NCBI GenBank assembly: GCA_032622095.1
Contig: CP136066.1
Coordinates: forward strand, 91,471,319 to 91,535,318
Source: Siphonodentalium dalli
Lineage: Eukaryota > Mollusca > Scaphopoda > Gadilida > Siphonodentaliidae
DNA: 64,000 nt
Direction: 5' to 3'
In this document: in pieces, positions 44,795 through 55,282 of the stretch
Numbering within the stretch: the stretch's first letter is position 1
Layout: each line of letters starts with the position of its first letter
The notes under the pieces: generated by a model
What the model was told of the DNA's origin: nothing
The model's input: only the letters and a program-made list of their open reading frames with translations
Databases searched by the model: none
Position numbers and translations under genes: made by a program

Positions 44795-45269
44795 TTAAGT
44801 TTTGCAGTCTAATCAGTCTCAATGTAACGGTTTGTGACGATGATAATTTACTCATGATGTTTCCTATATTCACCTGCATCGAAAATGAATGGTTGAATCG
44901 GATAATTTCACTGAACTTTAAATTTATACGGCACTTTGGTTGGATGTGAAATGTTGCCCCCTGATTCGATTCGAGTTTGGATACAATGAAAAACATATTC
45001 GCAGGAGCCAACACAAAGGTGAAAAAACCAATGTTATTATATGCTCTCCATGCTGGGCTGTTGAAACACTCATAGCAATTTATCTTGCTGAACACAGGTC
45101 TATTAATTTAAATTGGCAGCTGAGCACAGAGCATAACTCTTCTATATAAATTCTATGTATTGACTCCCATTGGCAGAATCATTTATGTTTGTTTATCAGT
45201 GTGGGTTTACTCACAGGGTACAACCAATGTTTTTTTAAGTTACGACTACAATAGTTTATTCTTAATGTA

Positions 45270-45515
45270 TTCAACCCTTTCATGACGGGAGCGGTGCTGG
45301 TGCAACATTAAATATCCTGCGCCAGTGCATTCTCTTATATATTCGAGTCCCGCATAGGGAGTCTCGCATATATAAGAGAATGCACTGGCTTACCACGGCA
45401 AGGTAAATAGTGTTAGGCCAATGTAATCTCTTATATATGCGAGGCTCCCTGTGGTAGACTCGCATATATAAGAGAATCTGTTGGCACAGGGTTTTCGCAA
45501 AATTTCTTCAATATA
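45270..45515. mobile_element. Family C copy, reverse
   Basis: 'aaccctttcatgacgggag' at the left, both hairpins and the spacer 'caaggtaaatagtgttagg', ending in 'cagggttttcgcaaaatttc'. The far right terminus is lost. Confidence 0.82.
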
Positions 45516-45840
45516 TTCTTTCGAATTCACTGGTGAGTCATAACATGTCAATGAATTAGGGCAACTTTGCTGGTACGTGTCATTATGATTGTGGTGTTAG
45601 AAATGGTTGTGCTTCTAAAATCAAAACATAACTTTCATAATCATAATTCATCCTATGTTCGTCCTTCGATTCATCAGTGTAAATAAATTTCATTCTTTGA
45701 TTTCAACCCAAGACATGCATAAAGTGTCAATCATGTAGGGTTAATAACCTTGTTGTTTTCATAAGTTTTAATTCTCTTTGAGACAGTGGCCAGTATCATC
45801 GGCTGCCCGGGTTACGTCACAGAGACGCCAGAGCTATTTA
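45516..45840. other. Non-coding stretch, nothing recognised
   Basis: AT-rich, no gene or repeat that I recognise. Confidence 0.4.
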
Positions 45841-45844
45841 TTTT

Positions 45845-46662
45845 AATGTTAATCATATCAGGGTCGATATTTCCATTTAATTTAATGTTAACCGTATCAG
45901 GGTCAATATTACTCATTATTTTAATGTTAAACATATCAAGGTAAAAATTACTATTTATTTATGTGCTAATAAAATCAGGGTCAATATTACCATATAATTT
46001 AATGTTAAACATATCAGGGTCAATATTACCCTTTATTTTAATGTTAATCATATCAGGGTCAATATTACATTTATTTTAATGTTAATCATATCAAGGTAAA
46101 AATTACTATTTATATGTTAATAATATCAGGGTCAATATTACCATATATTTTAATGTTACCGGTAATCGTATCGGGGTCAATATTACTATTCATTTTAATA
46201 TTAATCGTATCACGGTCAATATTACCATTTATTTTAATGTTAATCTTATCCGTGTTGATATTACCATTTATTTTAATGTTAATCATATCAGGGTCAATAT
46301 TACCATTTATTTTAATGTTAATCATATCAGGGTCAACATTACCCATTATTTTAGTGCTAACCATATCAAGGTAAAAATAACTATTTATTTAATGCTAATA
46401 ATATCAGGGTCAATATTACCATATAATTGAATGTTAAACATATCAGGGTCAATATTACCCTTTATTTTAATGTTATCATATCCGTGTCGATATTACCATT
46501 TATTTTAATGTTAATCATATCAAGGTAAAAAATTACTATTTATTTATATGTTAATAAAATCAGGTCAATATTACAATATATTTTAATGTTAATCGTATCA
46601 GGGTCAATATTACTATTCATTTTAATATTAATCGTATCAGGATCAATATTACCAATTATTAT
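45845..46662. repeat. 39-bp satellite array, block 1
   Basis: About 20 units of about 39 bases carrying 'ttttaatgttaatcatatca' and 'gggtcaatattaccattta'. The unit is divisible by three, so long frames appear on both strands (for example a 13-residue repeat NIKINGNIDPD on minus). These are not genes. Several units carry 'aaggtaaaaattacta' variants in a regular alternation. Confidence 0.92.
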
Positions 46663-47044
46663 ATGATCATAAGTTTCTTTCCCAATTCCTATGTTAAAAC
46701 ATAACGAAAAAAATTGAGATATCTAATGATGTTCACCTCATTAATCAAACAAGAGGTTAATATCAGTTCTGAGTGACGTCAGATACTTCAGGGGTTAACA
46801 TAACTTATTATCAGACCTGAAAGTAGATAGCATTTTCCCAGTGACGTTCAACATCACAACGTCTTGTCCAATCAAAGCGCGTTTCATATAATAAAACAGT
46901 TATCGCATTGTTTCTTGGTTGACACGAGGAATTGTCAGCCCTTGGAAGTCAATATTCACCTCGGCCTACGGCCTTGGTGAATATTGATTTCCTCGTGGTT
47001 GACAATTCCTCGTGTCAACCTCGAAACAATGCGATAACTGTATA
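46663..47044. mobile_element. Palindromic insertion splitting the satellite
   Basis: Contains an inverted repeat from about 46893 to 47041 ('cagttatcgcattgtttc', 'gttgacacgaggaattgtca', then the mirrored 'tgacaattcctcgtgtcaac', 'gaaacaatgcgataactg') around a 'cggcctacggcc' centre. The satellite resumes on the other side. Confidence 0.8.
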
Positions 47045-47235
47045 TTATTTTAATGTTATCATATCCGTGTCGATATTACCATTTATTTTAATGTTAATCA
47101 TATCCGGGACGATATTACCATTTATGTTAATCATATCAGGCTCAATATTACCATTTATTTTAATGTTCATCATATCAGGGTCAATATTACCATATATTTT
47201 AATGTTAATCATATTAGGGTCAATATTACCATTTA
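47045..47235. repeat. 39-bp satellite array, block 2
   Basis: About five more units of the satellite in the same orientation as block 1. They end exactly where the inverted repeat at 47235 begins. Confidence 0.9.
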
Positions 47236-47810
47236 TCATATGACTCAATCATTATTTACGTTGGAAAGTATGTCATAAATCAATTTCATGTGAACTACTA
47301 GTTCATATCACCTTCCGATAATTTGATTGGTTTGTTGACAAAAAGTGTGTTCTGATTGGCTGAATGGCAGCATGGGCCGAGCCGCATCTCTAACTAAATG
47401 CAGGTCAAATTCGTGCGCGTCAATCAACGCGATGCCGAAATTCTCGCAATTATAATCTTGAAATATATAGTTTTGGACATTGTTATACGATAAATAGAAT
47501 ATGTAATTCGTATTTATCTAATAAACATACGATATAATGTCACAAACTGAGAACAGAATAGCACACTATATCGCGTGCATATTATTTCTGCTAGTTCACC
47601 AGGTGTAATTGGGCTTCCGGTGCAACGAAGTGACGTCACATTAACCTTTTTCTGCCGATATCATATAGCTATTTAGTGATTTGTGTGCGTTTTGGACATC
47701 ATAATCAATTTATAGGTGTCATATGATAAATAGAATATGTAATTCGTGTTTCTCTCATATGATATTTATGCAACTCGTCACGAATTTTCAGTTTTCTCGA
47801 GCCTCTCTTC
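47235..47810 (-). repeat. Dispersed repeat, inverted partner of 20795-21370
   Basis: Runs 'atgactcaatcattatttac', 'caaattcgtgcgcgtcaatc', 'gcaacgaagtgacgtcac', 'gtgtttctctcatatgatat', 'ttcagttttctcgag', which is the reverse complement of the 20.8-kb block. It ends in the middle of the CTCGAG palindrome. Confidence 0.87.
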
Positions 47811-47981
47811 TTTTTTTTCTGCTTTTTTTTATTTTATTGAATGATAATGGAACATGATTATATTTACAATCCAGGAAAAATCTAAACAATGTATTAGTAA
47901 ACATTCACACTCCTTTTGCTCTGTCTTGCACTCTCTGCAGACATGCCAGCTTCCACGCATGACTCATAATGGAATCATAAA

Positions 47982-48203
47982 TACAGTAATGACCTAAATA
48001 ATCGACTCCTAACCACAGCAGAATTATGGGTAATTTTTCAGGATTTAGTTGGAAATATGGCTTGTTGCCATTCATCGGAAAGCTCTCAGTGATATGATTT
48101 TTTTTTCCGATGAATGGGAACAAGCCATATTTCTGACTAAATCCTGAAAAATTACCCATAATTCTGCTGTGGTTAGGAGTTGATTATTTAGGGCATTACT
48201 GTA
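47982..48203. mobile_element. Family A palindrome
   Basis: 'atacagtaatgacctaaat' to 'agggcattactgta'. A TGATATGATTTTTTTTTC insert sits at the centre. Confidence 0.88.
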
Positions 48204-48454
48204 TGCACATGAATATGATCTTTCTTCCTATGTGTATACGTATGTACATATACCTCTGTCATTTAGATTTTCGTGTTATTTTCCACAGATTTTTGGATTC
48301 AGGTTTGCTATTTTGTATCAGTTTAATTATGTTTCTCTGTTCTCTAACATTTTGAATTTCAACTAACATAGATTTTAGGTATTAAATAAAAATTAGGCAA
48401 AGGAAGCCTAACCATAACGAAATAGCATTGATAAGAATTATTCTCGCAATATTA

Positions 48455-48910
48455 ATTCCACATGGCGGTTTCCACTCCGAAATACACATAATATTATTCG
48501 CTTTTTAATTTTTTCCGGTATCGAAATAGGTCGAATTAATATCTGAACTATCTTTCTACGAGCCTTCTGTAACCCAGAGACGCATTGAAGTAATGAAAAA
48601 CAAATACAACTATGTACACAGTGTTTGGGTCCCAAAAAAAACCCAGGCATTTTCATGACATGGAACAGAAAAAAGTGCTCTGTGTTAGTCTATTCCTGAT
48701 ATGGTAGAAATAAAAAGCGTTTGTCTGACTAATATGGTGAAAATTTTTAAATGGCTGTGACATTGGCAAGTGTTTTTTACAGAGCATATGATGCCAGTAT
48801 ATATTTTGTCAATTTTTGTGTATTTATCGACCTATCTTATCTCGTCCCTCCAAATTACATAGACAAAATTTGGAGCTTCGAATGAGCCATGTCTGTTTAT
48901 TTTAATTTGC
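48455..48910 (+). repeat. Dispersed repeat G, copy without insertion
   Basis: 'aaatacacataatattattc', 'gacgcattgaagtaatgaa', 'gagccatgtctgtttat' match 56385-57300 in order. It supplies the unoccupied site for the family A element there. Confidence 0.78.
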
Positions 48911-49103
48911 ATATTATTCGAGATGTTCAAATATGGTTTGGTTTGAGTTTCACGTGCACTAAGGTTGCTTTATGTGCATTTATAGATGATCAGCTCAAAA
49001 TCATAAATGGATGTTGTTTTCCAATAAAGCAGTGATCAGACAGCCGCGCTGCTGGTATTACCTTGTGTTGGCACATTAGTATGGCATGTTATGTTGTCAA
49101 CTT

Positions 49104-49326
49104 TTAACCCCCTTTCTATAATAATTGGATTCTCGCACTCGGTATAAACATGAATACATTGAAATGGTTTATTATTTATCAGGAGGGGTTGTCAGGAAAA
49201 TTAGAAGATGACAGATAATATAAGTATAGAAGGAGTCTTATTTATTGGAGTTGTTGAACTTATTATCTGAACATTTCCTGAGGGATGACTTCTCGTCAAT
49301 GAGTATTTAGTTTAGAAATTGTTAAA
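49104..49326. mobile_element. Family D copy, diverged
   Basis: TTAACCCCCTTTCTATAATA, 'acagataatataag', 'gttgaacttattatctgaac', 'gtatttagtttagaaattg'. Confidence 0.75.
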
Positions 49327-49449
49327 AGTTACTGCTCACACGGGTGAATTGGATATTAATGCATGTCTTCCGATTGTAGCAGATATGTGTTGATATTTGG
49401 AATAAATGCAATATTGCCAACTATGCAATCTATCTTAGATGCAAAGTCC

Positions 49450-49900
49450 GAATTAACTCTCCCAACTTACTATTTCTTTGGCTTCGGGGGTAAAAAATAT
49501 TTGAATCAAGTCCAGGAACCCACCCATCAAAGCTCAGAGTGATCAGATATTGATTTTTGAAATTTGTTATTTCTCGATATGTGTACTTATTTGTGGCCTG
49601 GAAAAAAAGTTGTCAAACCGATGGTCTCTGCCAAAATTGCGGATGAAGATGGATAACTCTAAAATCAAGTGGTAATATGGCCAAATTTTGTGATACGCAA
49701 GTGATAATACGGCCATATTTCGTTGAACAACATGTTGATAAATAACATGTTTTTGGAAATTTTATACAATAGTTGACAGTAGTAGCATTTTGTTGTAACT
49801 AATCAATTCTGATAACTAAACCGTATTTTGAAGAAATGTTTTTGTTGTTGTTGCAACTTGATGATATAGGGACTGTCTGATTGGATTGAGTACCTTTAAA
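49450..49900 (-). repeat. Family E dispersed repeat, inverted copy
   Basis: 'ttactatttctttggcttcg', 'ggtaaaaaatatttgaa', 'gatggataactctaaaatc', 'gttgttgttgcaa' mirror 25145-25640. Confidence 0.8.
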
Positions 49901-50270
49901 TCCCAACATCTAATAATCTTTATTCTAACAAATACAAGTCAAATTTCATCTATCGATTAAAAACAAGAATCACTATGGAAACGTCACATGAAATTTCAGT
50001 AACCGAATAATCTTATTTTACCTAGGCAATATTATTGCCTGGGCAATATTACTGCCTGGGCAAACATATATTGTCTCTGCTTTTACCTGGGTATTGCCTG
50101 GGCTAATTCCCAAGGCTGCTGTGGGCCACATTAAGGATAAAACCTAACAGATCCCTTAATATCTGAATACCCTTATAGTGTTATTGCCTATATTCCAGTT
50201 TCAATACAATGCACAATCTAACAGATGCGACAGATTCGCCTGAAAACGCCTGAACAGATATGGCTAGGCA
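49901..50270. other. Non-coding stretch
   Basis: A small triple repeat 'gcctgggcaatatta' / 'gcctgggcaa' lies at about 50030-50065. Otherwise nothing recognised. Confidence 0.45.
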
Positions 50271-50279
50271 AGCCTTGAA

Positions 50280-50412
50280 ATAGTGTGTCTGTCATTTGCA
50301 GAATGAGGTCCCCAGAGGGTAATTTGGTGATGCCATTTTTCCGACTAAATCCTGAAAAGTTACCCATAATTCTGCTGTGGTTCAGGAGTCGCTTATTTAT
50401 GGCATTAATGTA
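50280..50412 (+). mobile_element. Family B / family A chimera
   Basis: The family B left arm ('gcagaatgaggtccccagag', 'ggtaatttggtgatgcc') switches directly at about 50333 to the family A right arm ('tttccgactaaatcctg', 'attctgctgtggttcagg', 'ggcattaatgta'). Confidence 0.85.
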
Positions 50413-50439
50413 TAAAGATAATACTGAGAACAATGGTGT

Positions 50440-50588
50440 TAACACTTCCATGACTGGAGCTTCCTGAAACGTTGTAAAAACCCTGTGCCAATGCATTCTC
50501 ATATATATATGAAGCTCCTTATGGGAGAATGCACTGGCACATGATCTTTAATGCTGCACCATCGCAGCTCCTGTCATAAAAGGGTTAA
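50440..50588. mobile_element. Family C copy, shortened
   Basis: 'aacacttccatgactggag' to 'ctcctgtcataaaagggtta'. The middle has been deleted, so only one compact hairpin remains. Confidence 0.75.
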
Positions 50589-50589
50589 T

Positions 50590-50765
50590 GGAAAGGTTAG
50601 GGAGCCTCGCATATATATAAAGCGAATATATTGGCCTACCAATATTTGCCTTGACCTTGTAAACAAGGCATTCATTTATATATGCAAGTCTCCCATAAGA
50701 GAATACACTGGCACAGGATCTTTTAATGCTGCACCGGCACATCTCCTGCCATGGAAAGGTTAGAA
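50590..50765. mobile_element. Family C copy, partial
   Basis: 'gggagcctcgcatatatata', 'ttggcctaccaatatttg', a damaged hairpin 2, then 'ctcctgccatggaaaggtta'. Confidence 0.72.
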
Positions 50766-51110
50766 CTTTTATCTCTGGAGTATTGACCATGACTGATAAA
50801 AAACAATATTACCGTTGAAAAACGGCCAGAATCGAGAAAACAAGGTTTAGACAAGGTCTTTGAGCTTGGGGCAGATGAGTTACTGCATGGACATGCGATG
50901 AGTTACACGTATCCATTTTTGTTGTAGATAATACTATAGAAAGCGTCATGCATCAGAATTGAGAAGCATTCCTCCCAGCTCATTTCCACCTCCTAAATCC
51001 CACAACCTGTAATGTATTTGAAGTATAACAGTACATGAAAGTAAACAAAACGAATAAAACAAATAATGTCAGTGATGATGCATACTCCATTCAGACCTCA
51101 AAATATGGTG
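50766..51110. other. Non-coding stretch, nothing recognised
   Basis: No gene or repeat that I recognise. Confidence 0.4.
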
Positions 51111-51119
51111 CTTTTCATA

Positions 51120-51490
51120 TGCAGAATGAGGTCTAGCATCACTGAATTCACCCTCTGTGGTCCTCATTCTGCATGGTCTCATATGAAATATCTTCTCTGG
51201 AAAGTATTTAGAAACTTCTTAGAAAGTGATTTTACTTTTTTAGTTTAGTTTCTCTATATCCCCAAATTGGCAGACGACACAATGCATAATCAAGGTGCGC
51301 AATGGGTGCACATCACCATCTTTACCATCTATGAACCAAAATGTGTGTCTAGGTCTCCTATAGCAGATGAAGTCCCCAGAGGATGAATTTGTGTGATGCT
51401 AGCCCACTGTGTGGGGTATAGCATCACTACGTTCACCCTCTGGGGACCTCATTCTACAAATGGCCAGCACCATATATTGAGGCCTGACTC
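51120..51490. mobile_element. Two family B elements in a row
   Basis: A short hairpin 51120-51173 ('gcagaatgaggt' ... 'cctcattctgc') is followed by a long form from 'ctatatccccaaattggcag' (51254) through 'aggtgcgcaatgggtgcac' to a second hairpin at about 51370-51460. Confidence 0.78.
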
Positions 51491-51584
51491 CATTAAAATT
51501 TAAAACGGTGATATTCAGCCACTTACAAATCACATTAATTTTCCTAACGGATATATTAGTGCGACATATTAAAGTCATGTGAAG

Positions 51585-52080
51585 CACCTCGGTAGGGTGA
51601 TCGAATAGAAATGGAGAATAATCTTGTTCATGTAGTAATTTTTTGAAATATTATATCCAAATAAACAATGCACACAGTTATTCTTATATATTAATTAAAT
51701 ACAGTGACTCGTGACAGCAAAATCATTTTCGTTAGTTTATCGCCGAGAGACGTGCCCCGAATAGAGTAGTAAATATTTACAATTGAGCATTGTTCAAACA
51801 ATGTTTTCTATGGAGTGGTATGGTCGATTTGCTTCAGATTTTCGCCAATGTTAGTAGAATGCTGCATTCCAGTTGGCATTTTCCGAATACTAACTTATCA
51901 ATTTCACACACCCGAACAAGTACATAATATGTCTTTAAGCACTGCTTTCTCCTCGGAGTTTTGTGGCGTCTTGCCGTTGAAAGTTCATTTACTACTTACG
52001 GAGATAATCAGTTGCTTGTGTGATTATTTCAGATTGAAAACTCTTTTGTTTCAACAAAACTCTAAGGAATATATTACTGA
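51585..52080 (+). repeat. Dispersed repeat F, copy 2
   Basis: 'gagaataatcttgttcatg', 'gcaaaatcattttcg', 'tatggagtggtatgg', 'gttagtagaatgc' in the same order as 35230-35690. Confidence 0.7.
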
Positions 52081-52097
52081 AACCACAATTCAAAGTT

Positions 52098-52367
52098 TTA
52101 ACCCTTCCATTACTGGATCTTCCTGAAATTTTGCGAAAACTATGTGCCAATGTGTTCTCTTATTTATGCAAGTCTCCCATAGGTAGCCTCGCATATATAA
52201 GAGAATACATTGGCCAAACAATATTTACCTTGATCTTGTAAGCAGTGCATTCTCTTATATATGCGATACTCCCTATGGGATGGGAGACTCGCGTATATAA
52301 GAGAATGCACTGGCACAGGATCTTTAATGAGGCACCAGCACAGCTCCCGTCATGAAAGTGTTAAGAG
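52098..52367. mobile_element. Family C full copy (reference)
   Basis: TTAACCCTTCCATTACTGGA at the left and 'ctcccgtcatgaaagtgttaa' as the right end, with TTAA on both sides. Hairpin 1 52148-52215, the spacer 'caatatttaccttgatc', hairpin 2 52240-52315, then 'ctttaatgaggcaccagc'. Confidence 0.87.
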
Positions 52368-52710
52368 TGCTCATCTTTGCATATTCACTTGCTTAGGTAG
52401 CTGATACTCGGCCTCCATTTGGACTTTTCTAGAATTATAGCTGGCAGCAATTAATTCAATGAAGCTAATATTAAATGAATAATTCCATTGATTTTTTAAT
52501 TGTTGCCATTTTTCGTTTTGTTTACTTTCAATGTCCTTGTTGTCCTCCAAATCCAAATCTGTATGGGGTGCTTTCAGTGGCATTGTAACAAGCATTGATT
52601 GCAGGAAGGATGATGATGATGTCACAGTTAAGGAAGCAGACAAACCAAGGGGAACTACTCTATTTACAGTACAGAAATCAACACACTACAGTCTGCAGAA
52701 GTTACTTGTC
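52368..52710. other. Non-coding stretch, nothing recognised
   Basis: Modest open frames on both strands (52371-52643 minus, 52531-52734 plus) overlap each other. Neither resembles a family I know and I do not call them genes. Confidence 0.4.
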
Positions 52711-52714
52711 AATA

Positions 52715-52843
52715 GTGTCTCATTTGCAGAATGAAGTCCCCAGAGGGAAAATTTAGTGATGCTATCCCGCCAAGTGGGCTAGTATCACCAAATTTACCCT
52801 CGGGGACCTCAATCTGTTTAGGCCTCATCTTCTGGGAAGTATC
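52715..52843. mobile_element. Family B hairpin, split from its flank by a SINE
   Basis: 'gcagaatgaagtccccagag' and 'accctcggggacctcaatctg'. The usual flank 'cttctgggaagtatc' is cut at 52843 and resumes as 'tctataatctcaaattaac' at 53160. Confidence 0.82.
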
Positions 52844-53159
52844 GGGGCCTCGGTGGCTCAGTCGGTAAGGGGTACAACTCCAAGCTGTTTTCGCGATCTA
52901 GCTCTGGCGATGAGGGTTCAAATCCACATGTTTCATTGTGGACTTTATAACTCAAAATCGTTATCTGGTGGAGTTGTCAGTTACTCGCTGATGGCCCGTG
53001 ATTGGCTACACATGGTCGATGAGATTATCAGCCACTGAAATCACTGTTAGATTCGCTGTAAGTGTGCGGATTTCCTCCACCACTAAAGCTGGCAATGTCG
53101 TGATATGGCCTTAGTTGCTGAAAGTGACATTAAACCCCAATCAATCAATCAATCAATCA
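52844..53159 (+). mobile_element. tRNA-derived SINE
   Basis: Starts GGGGCCTCGGTGGCTCAGTC. A Pol III A box TGGCTCAGTCGG lies at about 52854-52865 and a B box GGTTCAAATCC at 52915-52925, spaced as in a tRNA head. The body ends 'gacattaaacccc' followed by an (AATC)n tail. About 316 bases. The tail form and head resemble SINEs common in molluscs (knowledge-based, not searched). Not a functional tRNA: no cloverleaf 3' half. Confidence 0.88.
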
Positions 53160-53515
53160 GTCTATAATCTCAAATTAACATTGTTTTTAGTTACCTTTTC
53201 CCTTCTAGGAAGTTTCTATATACATGTACCTACATGTAATTTGCAGAATTCACTCTCTGGGAATCTCATTCTGGTCAACTACTATGGGAGACCAAGGATC
53301 AGATTGAAGCTTCCCCAGTTGAAGTTGGTGATGTTCAGTCTGTGGGTGATGTTCACCCACTGAGTCACCTTGATTACACATATAGAAACTGAACAGAAGG
53401 GAAAAAGTAACTAAAAACAAAGTTAATCTGAGACTATAGATACTTCCCAGAAGATGAGGCATAAAGCAGAATGAAGTCCCCCAGACGGTGAATTTGATGA
53501 TGCTAGCCCACTGTG
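53160..53515. mobile_element. Family B long form, reverse
   Basis: 'cattgtttttagttacc', 'atgttcacccactgagtc', 'aaaagtaactaaaaacaaag', 'gatacttcccagaagatg', then a half hairpin 'gcagaatgaagtcccccag'. Confidence 0.72.
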
Positions 53516-53533
53516 CTGGCGAAATTGCAGTTG

Positions 53534-53749
53534 TACAGTAATGCTCTAAGTAATTGACTTCTTAACCACAGCATAATTATGGGTAACTTTTCAGGATTTA
53601 GTCGGAAATATGGCTTGTTGCCATTCATCGGAAAGCTCTCGGGAGAGCTTTCCGATGAATGGCAACAAGCCATATTTCCGACTAAATCCTGAAAGGTTAC
53701 CCATAATTCTGCTGTGGTTAAGAAGTCAATTACTTAGAGCATTACTGTA
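53534..53749. mobile_element. Family A near-perfect palindrome
   Basis: 'tacagtaatgctctaagta' to 'cttagagcattactgta'. Compensating differences in both arms ('gctcta'/'tagagc') show that the arms match each other better than the consensus. Confidence 0.9.
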
Positions 53750-53930
53750 AGCATGATCATAAAACATTTAGAAATCATGCTCGGGTACATCAAACTTGCT
53801 AAATTAGAAATTAGAAAATGATTGCAATTGAAAACATGTGCATGTTCAAAGAGTCTTCATGTGAGTTTGATTAATATTGTTTTAAATTTTGCATGGACTT
53901 TACATCAATAACAGGCATGATGCATGGGTT

Positions 53931-54161
53931 AACCCTTTCGTGACAGGTGGTTACAGAATTTTTGCGAAAACCCTGTGCCAATGCGTTCTCTTATATATGC
54001 GAGGTGCCATATGGGCGAATGCAGTGGCCTAAAAATATTTTACTTGATATTGTAAGCCAGTGCATTCTCTTATATATGCGAGTCTCCCATATATAAGAGA
54101 ATGCACTGGCACATGGTATTTAATGCTGCACTAGCACAGCTCCTGTCATGAAAGGGTTAAA
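53931..54161. mobile_element. Family C copy
   Basis: TTAACCCTTTCGTGACAGGT to 'cctgtcatgaaagggttaa', with TTAA on both sides. Hairpin 1 is partly deleted, hairpin 2 intact. Confidence 0.85.
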
Positions 54162-54309
54162 GATATTTTCAGGGTTCCAGGCTCATTTTTGTGAAACCTA
54201 TTTTACTTTTTATTTAGATTCAACAGTATAAAATACATTAAACATGTTTGGAACAGGAATTGCTCCATGAATGAACCAATTGTGTTTGATATTGAATGTT
54301 ATATATAGA

Positions 54310-54428
54310 GGATCTTAACAAGTTATGTTGGGATATAATATTTTATGAAACGAGTTTGATAAATTTGGTTCACAACAAGTCGTAGACAAGTTTCATAAAA
54401 TCTTATATCCCAACTTAACGAGTTGAAA
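54310..54428. repeat. Palindrome of about 115 bp
   Basis: 'gttatgttgggatataatat' and 'tttatgaaacgag' are mirrored by 'cttgtctacgac' / 'gtttcataaaatcttatatc' / 'ccaacttaac'. Its arm resembles the 'gatatttatgaaacgag' of 20.75 kb. Confidence 0.75.
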
Positions 54429-54744
54429 ATATTGTATATCACGTGAAAAAAACTAGAGCTTTATCCCTTATTAACAAATCAAAATCCTTAAATGAAGCCG
54501 CAAATTGCCAACATTTTAATACAGAGTTGGCTGAGGCGCTTCATAACCATATACGACAGTAGTGCCTGCTCTGGCCGGTGACGTTAAATGTAGCCCCCCA
54601 ATTTGCCTCTTTGTTTTTGTGTCTATTTTCGTTAGTGCAACAATAATTTAACCTGAATGAACAAAAATCATTTTGAACTTACTTGTCTAATGTTGACTGG
54701 TCTTTATGGTGATATATTTAGAGGATATTTCTTGGTTTGATTGA

Positions 54745-54855
54745 TATTAGGCCCGATATCAGCCCGAGGTAACCTCATAGCAGCCTGAGACCGAAGGTCA
54801 TAATGCTGATATGAGGTTACTACCGAGGACTGATATCAGTCCAATAATTTCAAAC
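54745..54855. repeat. Imperfect palindrome of about 110 bp
   Basis: 'tgatattaggcccgatatca' and 'gaggtaacctcatag' are mirrored by 'ctgatatgaggttac' and 'gaggactgatatcagtcc'. Confidence 0.75.
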
Positions 54856-54944
54856 AAACCATGTAGTATACTATTTATTAATTAGATCGCCTCTTAGTTA
54901 GTAACTGGATTTTACTCGTTACATGACTATTATCTTCTGCATAC

Positions 54945-55110
54945 CATACAGGCTACATTCCTCATCCCATTGTCACCAGAATTCAAACCATTCTTCAGGG
55001 AGACCACTTGATTGGATTTTTTATTTAAATTTTTTCAAAAATCTGGCTGCCAGTGGCCATCTTGGATTTCACATTTGAATCCATCTGCACACCCTGCACA
55101 TCATGGAAGC
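54945..55110 (+). repeat. 'CCATCTTGGATTT' repeat, single unit
   Basis: 'ctacattcctcatcccattg', 'ggccatcttggatttcaca', 'cacaccctgcacatc'. The same unit forms the tandem block at 61640-62335. Confidence 0.75.
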
Positions 55111-55282
55111 GTGGTGACATATTTACGAGCTTTGTCACTGACAACATGCCCCATTCAAAATTAGACCAGATACTGATGCTGTTGAATAAAAAAAAGTTAA
55201 CATCTCTCGGCCAATCAGAATGCATATTTCAGAGATAAATACTTAACTTGAATTACAATGTTTCTTTCTCTGATAATTCCAG

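Larger units (their letters stand above)
43261..55282 (+). other. Neurexin intron (12.0 kb)
   Basis: Donor GTAATG, acceptor 'tctctgataattccag', phase 1. It holds many repeats listed separately. About 43773-44390, 44795-45265 and 48960-49100 show nothing I recognise. Confidence 0.88.

Noticed and set aside
46110-46374. Overlapping repetitive ORFs with NIKINGNIDPD-like units
   Set aside because: Direct product of the 39-bp satellite, open on both strands.
52371-52734. Overlapping ORFs on both strands as a small gene
   Set aside because: No domain, no splice logic, and the plus frame ends in family B repeat sequence.
52844-52930. tRNA gene
   Set aside because: A and B boxes are present, but the sequence continues as a SINE body with an (AATC) tail and does not complete a tRNA.
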